This document shows, one piece after another, positions 61,130 through 64,000 of a stretch of 64,000 bases of DNA (positions are counted from its first letter, which is position 1; each line of letters begins with the position of its first letter). A model generated the notes under the pieces. That model was not told the origin of the DNA and did no database searches. It saw only the letters and a program-made list of their open reading frames with translations. The stretch spans positions 496,001 through 560,000 of the forward strand of contig NZ_JAUSVX010000003.1 of NCBI RefSeq assembly GCF_030814995.1, given 5' to 3'. Origin of the DNA: Labrys wisconsinensis (lineage in GTDB: Bacteria; Pseudomonadota; Alphaproteobacteria; Rhizobiales; Labraceae). The position numbers and the translations under genes were made by a program.

Positions 61130-61906
61130 TCAGATATCGACGCCCTCGCCCGGCCTGTTCTTGTCCGCCACCGCATAGGGCGGCCGGGGAATGGCGATGT
61201 GCGCCGCCCGCAGCGCGGCCGACCAGCGCTCGCGCAGGTCGTGGAAATAGGGCTCGCCCGGCTCGATCCGGTGCTTGATCTCCGCCCGGAAGGCGTCGCG
61301 GCGCGCCACGACGATGTCGATCGGCATGCCGACGCCGAGATTGGAGCGCATGGTCGAATCCATCGAGATCAGACCGATCTTGAGCGCGTCCTGGATGTCG
61401 GTGTTGAAGTTCACCGCGCGGTCGAGGATCGGCTTGCCGTATTTGTGCTCGCCGATCTGCAGATAGGGCGTGTCGACCGTCACCTCGATGAAGTTGCCGG
61501 CGGAGTAGATCATGAACAGGCGCATCTTGCCGCCCTTGATCTGGCCGCCGAACAGGATGGCGACGTCGAAGCGGCCGCTGTGCTCCTCCAGGCTCTTGCC
61601 GTCGGTCTCGTAGACGAGGCGGATGGCCCGGCCGATCAGCTGGGCTGCCTTGAACATGCTCGGCGCGGTGCGCAGCGTCTCCACAACCTGGGTGTCGGTG
61701 TTCTCGATGCCCTCCTGGACATGGTTGAGCACCGCCTGGCTCACCGAGAGGTTGCCCGAGGTGCACAGCACCATGATGCGCTCGCCGGGCTCCTCCAGGA
61801 CGTGCAGCTTGCGGAAGGTGGCGATGTTGTCGATGCCCGCATTGGTGCGGGTGTCGGCGATCATCACCAGGCCCTCGCGGACCGTCAGCCCCACGCAATA
61901 GGTCAT
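61130..61906 (-). CDS. Proteasome-type peptidase Anbu (COG3484)
   Basis: Bacterial proteasome/HslV homologue of 258 residues, known to assemble into open helical or dodecameric rings. The N-terminus MTYCVGLTVREGLVMIADTRTNAGIDNIATFRKLH is diagnostic; Thr2 would be the nucleophile after Met removal, and DTRTNAG corresponds to the conserved catalytic region. The C-terminal LISMDSTMRSNLGVGMPIDI is also typical. ATG at 61906 with GAGGGGGG upstream. In many genomes it is adjacent to ATP-grasp, alpha-E and transglutaminase genes; here these lie 4 kb to the left and 0.9 kb to the right. Confidence 0.93.
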   Translation of the reverse strand: MTYCVGLTVREGLVMIADTRTNAGIDNIATFRKLHVLEEPGERIMVLCTSGNLSVSQAVLNHVQEGIENTDTQVVETLRTAPSMFKAAQLIGRAIRLVYETDGKSLEEHSGRFDVAILFGGQIKGGKMRLFMIYSAGNFIEVTVDTPYLQIGEHKYGKPILDRAVNFNTDIQDALKIGLISMDSTMRSNLGVGMPIDIVVARRDAFRAEIKHRIEPGEPYFHDLRERWSAALRAAHIAIPRPPYAVADKNRPGEGVDI

Positions 61907-62113
61907 GGGACACCCCCCTCTTCGTCGCTGCGGCCCTGCGGTTTAGGCCTCGTGGCCCCGGCGCGCAAGGATGACCGCGATTCCGGGGAATGCGCAGCGC
62001 GCCGATACTGCTAGCGCCTGTTCAGGCCGGCTCGGCGCGATGGCCGATCCGGTGAACGCCAGCACTGCCACATAGCCCGCCGGCTCCCGGACCGCCTCGG
62101 AGCGGCGGCGCCC

Positions 62114-62569
62114 TCACTGTCCGATCTTGGCCTTCATCGCTTCGGCTTGCGTCGTCGCCTTGTCGCCCGCGACGATCCGCGGCCCCTGCGCGGTCACGGT
62201 CAGCGTGCGTCCGTCCGTTGCCCGGGTCTCCTGATAGAAGGTCTTCTTGCCGACATGGTACAGCTTCCAGCAGAAGGACTCGTCGAAGCGCTTCGCGGCA
62301 TTGACCCAGCTCGCGGAATAACAGAACTCGTTGCCGGAGACGGTCCACGTGCCGGCCGCGTAGCCTTCCTCGCCCGGCTTGGTCCAATAGGCCGTCAGCT
62401 TGCCGTCGGCGGCGAGAAAGCCTGCGCCATGCCCCCATTCGATGGTGTTGCCGGCATAGATGGCCGTCACATCAGCGGCTGAGAACGGCTTGGCGCGCTT
62501 TGGCAGTCCGGCGCCGAGCGCCTGGGTCACAAGCAGGGAGGCGGCGCAGGCGAACAGAACGGCGCGCAT
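62114..62569 (-). CDS. DUF995 family secreted protein
   Basis: A 151-residue protein with a Sec signal peptide (MRAVLFACAASLLVTQALGA). The mature chain (FSAADVTAIYAGNTIEWGHGAGFLAADGKLTAYW; GTWTVSGNEFCYSASWVNAAKRFDESFCWKLY) matches DUF995, found mostly in Hyphomicrobiales. Two Cys likely form a disulfide. Function unknown. Not clearly part of an operon. Confidence 0.88.
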   Translation of the reverse strand: MRAVLFACAASLLVTQALGAGLPKRAKPFSAADVTAIYAGNTIEWGHGAGFLAADGKLTAYWTKPGEEGYAAGTWTVSGNEFCYSASWVNAAKRFDESFCWKLYHVGKKTFYQETRATDGRTLTVTAQGPRIVAGDKATTQAEAMKAKIGQ

Positions 62570-62781
62570 GATATGGCTGTCCTCGGCGGATGACGGAGAG
62601 GACCGTAAAGGAGAAGCCGCCGACAGTCCAGCAGCGGGTGGAACAGAGCCCGCGCTCGACTTTCAGGCGCCGCACTGATCTTCCCGACAACCAGGCGCAC
62701 GCCGCGGGCGCCCGGGAACCGGCAAAGAAAGCACAGGAGCCGGCGCATGTTCCCCTCAGGAAGCATCCGCCGCGTCGGGCT

Positions 62782-63621
62782 CTAGTTCTGGACCTGTCGC
62801 TGCGCCTGGCGCTGGGCCACCTTTTCGCTGACGTCGATGCGCACGTTCAGCGTCTCACCTTCGCCGCCATAGCGGGCGCCGCGCACCGGCGCCGCGCCGA
62901 GATAGTCGAGGCCGGCGGCGATGCGCACATGGGTGTCGGTCGGACAGAGCTTGTTGGCGGGATCGAAGCCGACCCAGCCCAGGCCCTCGACATAGGCCTC
63001 CGCCCAGGCATGGCCGGCATCCTGCCGCGTCACCTCCGGCCTGTGCATATGGCCGCTGACATAGCGCGCCGGGATGCGCAGCTCACGCGCGCAGGCGATG
63101 AAGACATGGGTCAGGTCCTGGCAGACGCCCCGCTTCAGGGCAAAAGCCTCCTGTGCCGTGGTCGCCACGTGGGTCGGGTCCGTATCGAAGGCGATCTCGG
63201 CATGCACCGCCTCCAGGAGGGCATGGCAGGTCGAGAGAGACCCCTCGCCCGGCCGGGCGACCGAGCGCGCGAAGGCGCGCAACGCCTCGTCCGGCCGCGT
63301 CAGCGGCGTCTCGCGCAGGAACAGCGAGGCGGGGAAACGCTCGAGCGTGCCGCGCAGCACGCCGGCCCGGTCCTGGGTCTCGACCTCGCCCTCGACCGTG
63401 ACGGTGAGCTCGTCGATGCGGCCGATGGCCGAGAACACGTGGCCGATATTGCCGAAAGCATCCTCGACCTCGGTGAGCTTGACGTCCTGATCGACGTCGA
63501 TGCGCCAGCGCATGACGTGCTGGCCGTCATGCGAGCGCGGCGTGAGCCGAAGCGTCTGGATCACCGACTTGGCCGGCGTCTCGTAGCGATAGACGGTCTC
63601 GTGCGCGATGCGGATCCGCAT
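62782..63621 (-). CDS. Transglutaminase-like cysteine peptidase (COG1305)
   Basis: A 279-residue protein. The N-terminal 120 residues are the bacterial transglutaminase-associated region (MRIRIAHETVYRYETPAKSVIQTLRLTPR). The catalytic triad of the transglutaminase core is Cys167 (KRGVCQDLTH), His204 (DAGHAWAEAYVEG) and Asp220 (VGFDPANK). In related genomes it accompanies the ATP-grasp and alpha-E proteins, presumably as the hydrolase of that system. ATG at 63621. A Gln/Arg-rich tail (KVAQRQAQRQVQN) ends it. Confidence 0.93.
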   Translation of the reverse strand: MRIRIAHETVYRYETPAKSVIQTLRLTPRSHDGQHVMRWRIDVDQDVKLTEVEDAFGNIGHVFSAIGRIDELTVTVEGEVETQDRAGVLRGTLERFPASLFLRETPLTRPDEALRAFARSVARPGEGSLSTCHALLEAVHAEIAFDTDPTHVATTAQEAFALKRGVCQDLTHVFIACARELRIPARYVSGHMHRPEVTRQDAGHAWAEAYVEGLGWVGFDPANKLCPTDTHVRIAAGLDYLGAAPVRGARYGGEGETLNVRIDVSEKVAQRQAQRQVQN

Positions 63622-63752
63622 GGGACGATCGAAAGCCCCTTCCGTGGAAAAGTTTGCGGGACGTTAATCGCCCCTCGCCGCCGGCTCAACCCCGGGCGAC
63701 CGGATGCATACGGGATATGCCCACCTCCGGTGAGCCCGGCGGTGCTGCGGGC

Positions 63753-64000
63753 TCAGCACGGCAGGGCCCGCGCCGCAGTCCGCTGCGGCTTGTCGACCAG
63801 GCCGATCTCGCTGGCGAGCGCCACCGCGATCCCCCGGCGGCTGACGCCGATCTTGGCGTAGACGTTCTTCAGGTGAAACTTGACCGTGGCGTCGGACAGG
63901 CCGAGCGCGCGGGCGATCTCCTTGTTGCTGCTGCCGGAGGTCAGCAGCTCCAACACCTGGCGCTCCCGCAGGCTGAGCAGATGCGTCACGGCGCCCTCCC
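63753..64000 (-). CDS. LuxR-type regulator, C-terminal part (runs off right edge)
   Basis: The visible 82 residues are a LuxR/NarL helix-turn-helix: LSLRERQVLELLTSGSSNKEIARALGLSDATVKFHLKNVYAKIGVSRRGIAVALASEIGLV. The frame stays open to the right edge of the window (coding EGAV before the GTG at 63989), so the sensor or receiver domain lies outside. A free-standing 78-residue protein starting at GTG 63989 is less likely. Confidence 0.85.
   Translation of the reverse strand, partial: EGAVTHLLSLRERQVLELLTSGSSNKEIARALGLSDATVKFHLKNVYAKIGVSRRGIAVALASEIGLVDKPQRTAARALPC

Overview
The window looks like a chromosomal segment of a high-GC alphaproteobacterium, most likely of the order Hyphomicrobiales (Rhizobiales). 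The evidence is gene content: a phosphatidylcholine synthase, an ExoD-like protein, a DUF995 protein, the Anbu proteasome-like gene with its ATP-grasp/alpha-E/transglutaminase partners, many LysR/AraC/TetR-controlled uptake cassettes, and a YcaO-TfuA pair. I see no rRNA, tRNA, insertion sequence, prophage or CRISPR array. Species cannot be told from the sequence alone.

Layout. 1-5 kb: the start of a phosphatidylcholine synthase gene, then a type I secretion cassette (RTX protein, ABC exporter, membrane fusion protein). 5-9.5 kb: housekeeping genes (Mrp-type Fe-S carrier, SfsA, FkbM methyltransferase, methionine aminopeptidase, RadC). 9.5-16.5 kb: regulator/oxidoreductase pairs (SDR with AraC, diguanylate cyclase, MDR reductase with a divergent TetR), a RadC C-terminal remnant, and an unusually AT-rich secreted beta-propeller gene. 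16.5-24.3 kb: a seven-gene sugar-type operon on the minus strand (PhyH dioxygenase, permease, binding protein, tandem ATPase, PfkB kinase, RbsD mutarotase, PanB-like enzyme) with a divergent AraC regulator. 24.3-27.8 kb: a TetR gene and a two-subunit molybdenum hydroxylase that share the same palindromic operator. 27.9-36.8 kb: a sulfate-ester cassette (two cytoplasmic sulfatases, an ABC importer, a LysR regulator) with a 14-bp element in front of both transcription units. 37-41.7 kb: GFA proteins, Nudix, DUF1003, PurU, an amidase and an MFS remnant.

42-50 kb holds the most interesting locus. A SAM/class III nucleotide cyclase/AAA ATPase/TPR protein, a YcaO enzyme, a TfuA protein and a zinc metallopeptidase are joined by 4-nt start/stop overlaps. 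Just downstream is a 217-residue protein of unrecognised family that ends in four perfect six-residue repeats of the type GRSMMT. This has the architecture of a ribosomally made, post-translationally modified peptide (RiPP) pathway: modification pair, protease, multi-copy precursor and a signalling ATPase. I cannot assign it to a described class.

50-64 kb: Kup potassium transporter, a PadR regulator with an FAD monooxygenase behind a 22-bp palindrome, an ATP-grasp/alpha-E pair, an ArsR/MFS divergent pair with two identical-arm operators, a second PhyH protein, a cupin, ExoD, Anbu, DUF995, a transglutaminase, and the end of a LuxR-type regulator. The ATP-grasp, alpha-E, Anbu and transglutaminase genes form a known functional set that is interrupted here by unrelated genes. 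Many convergent gene pairs are separated by strong GC-rich hairpins without U-tracts, and several regulatory palindromes are visible directly.
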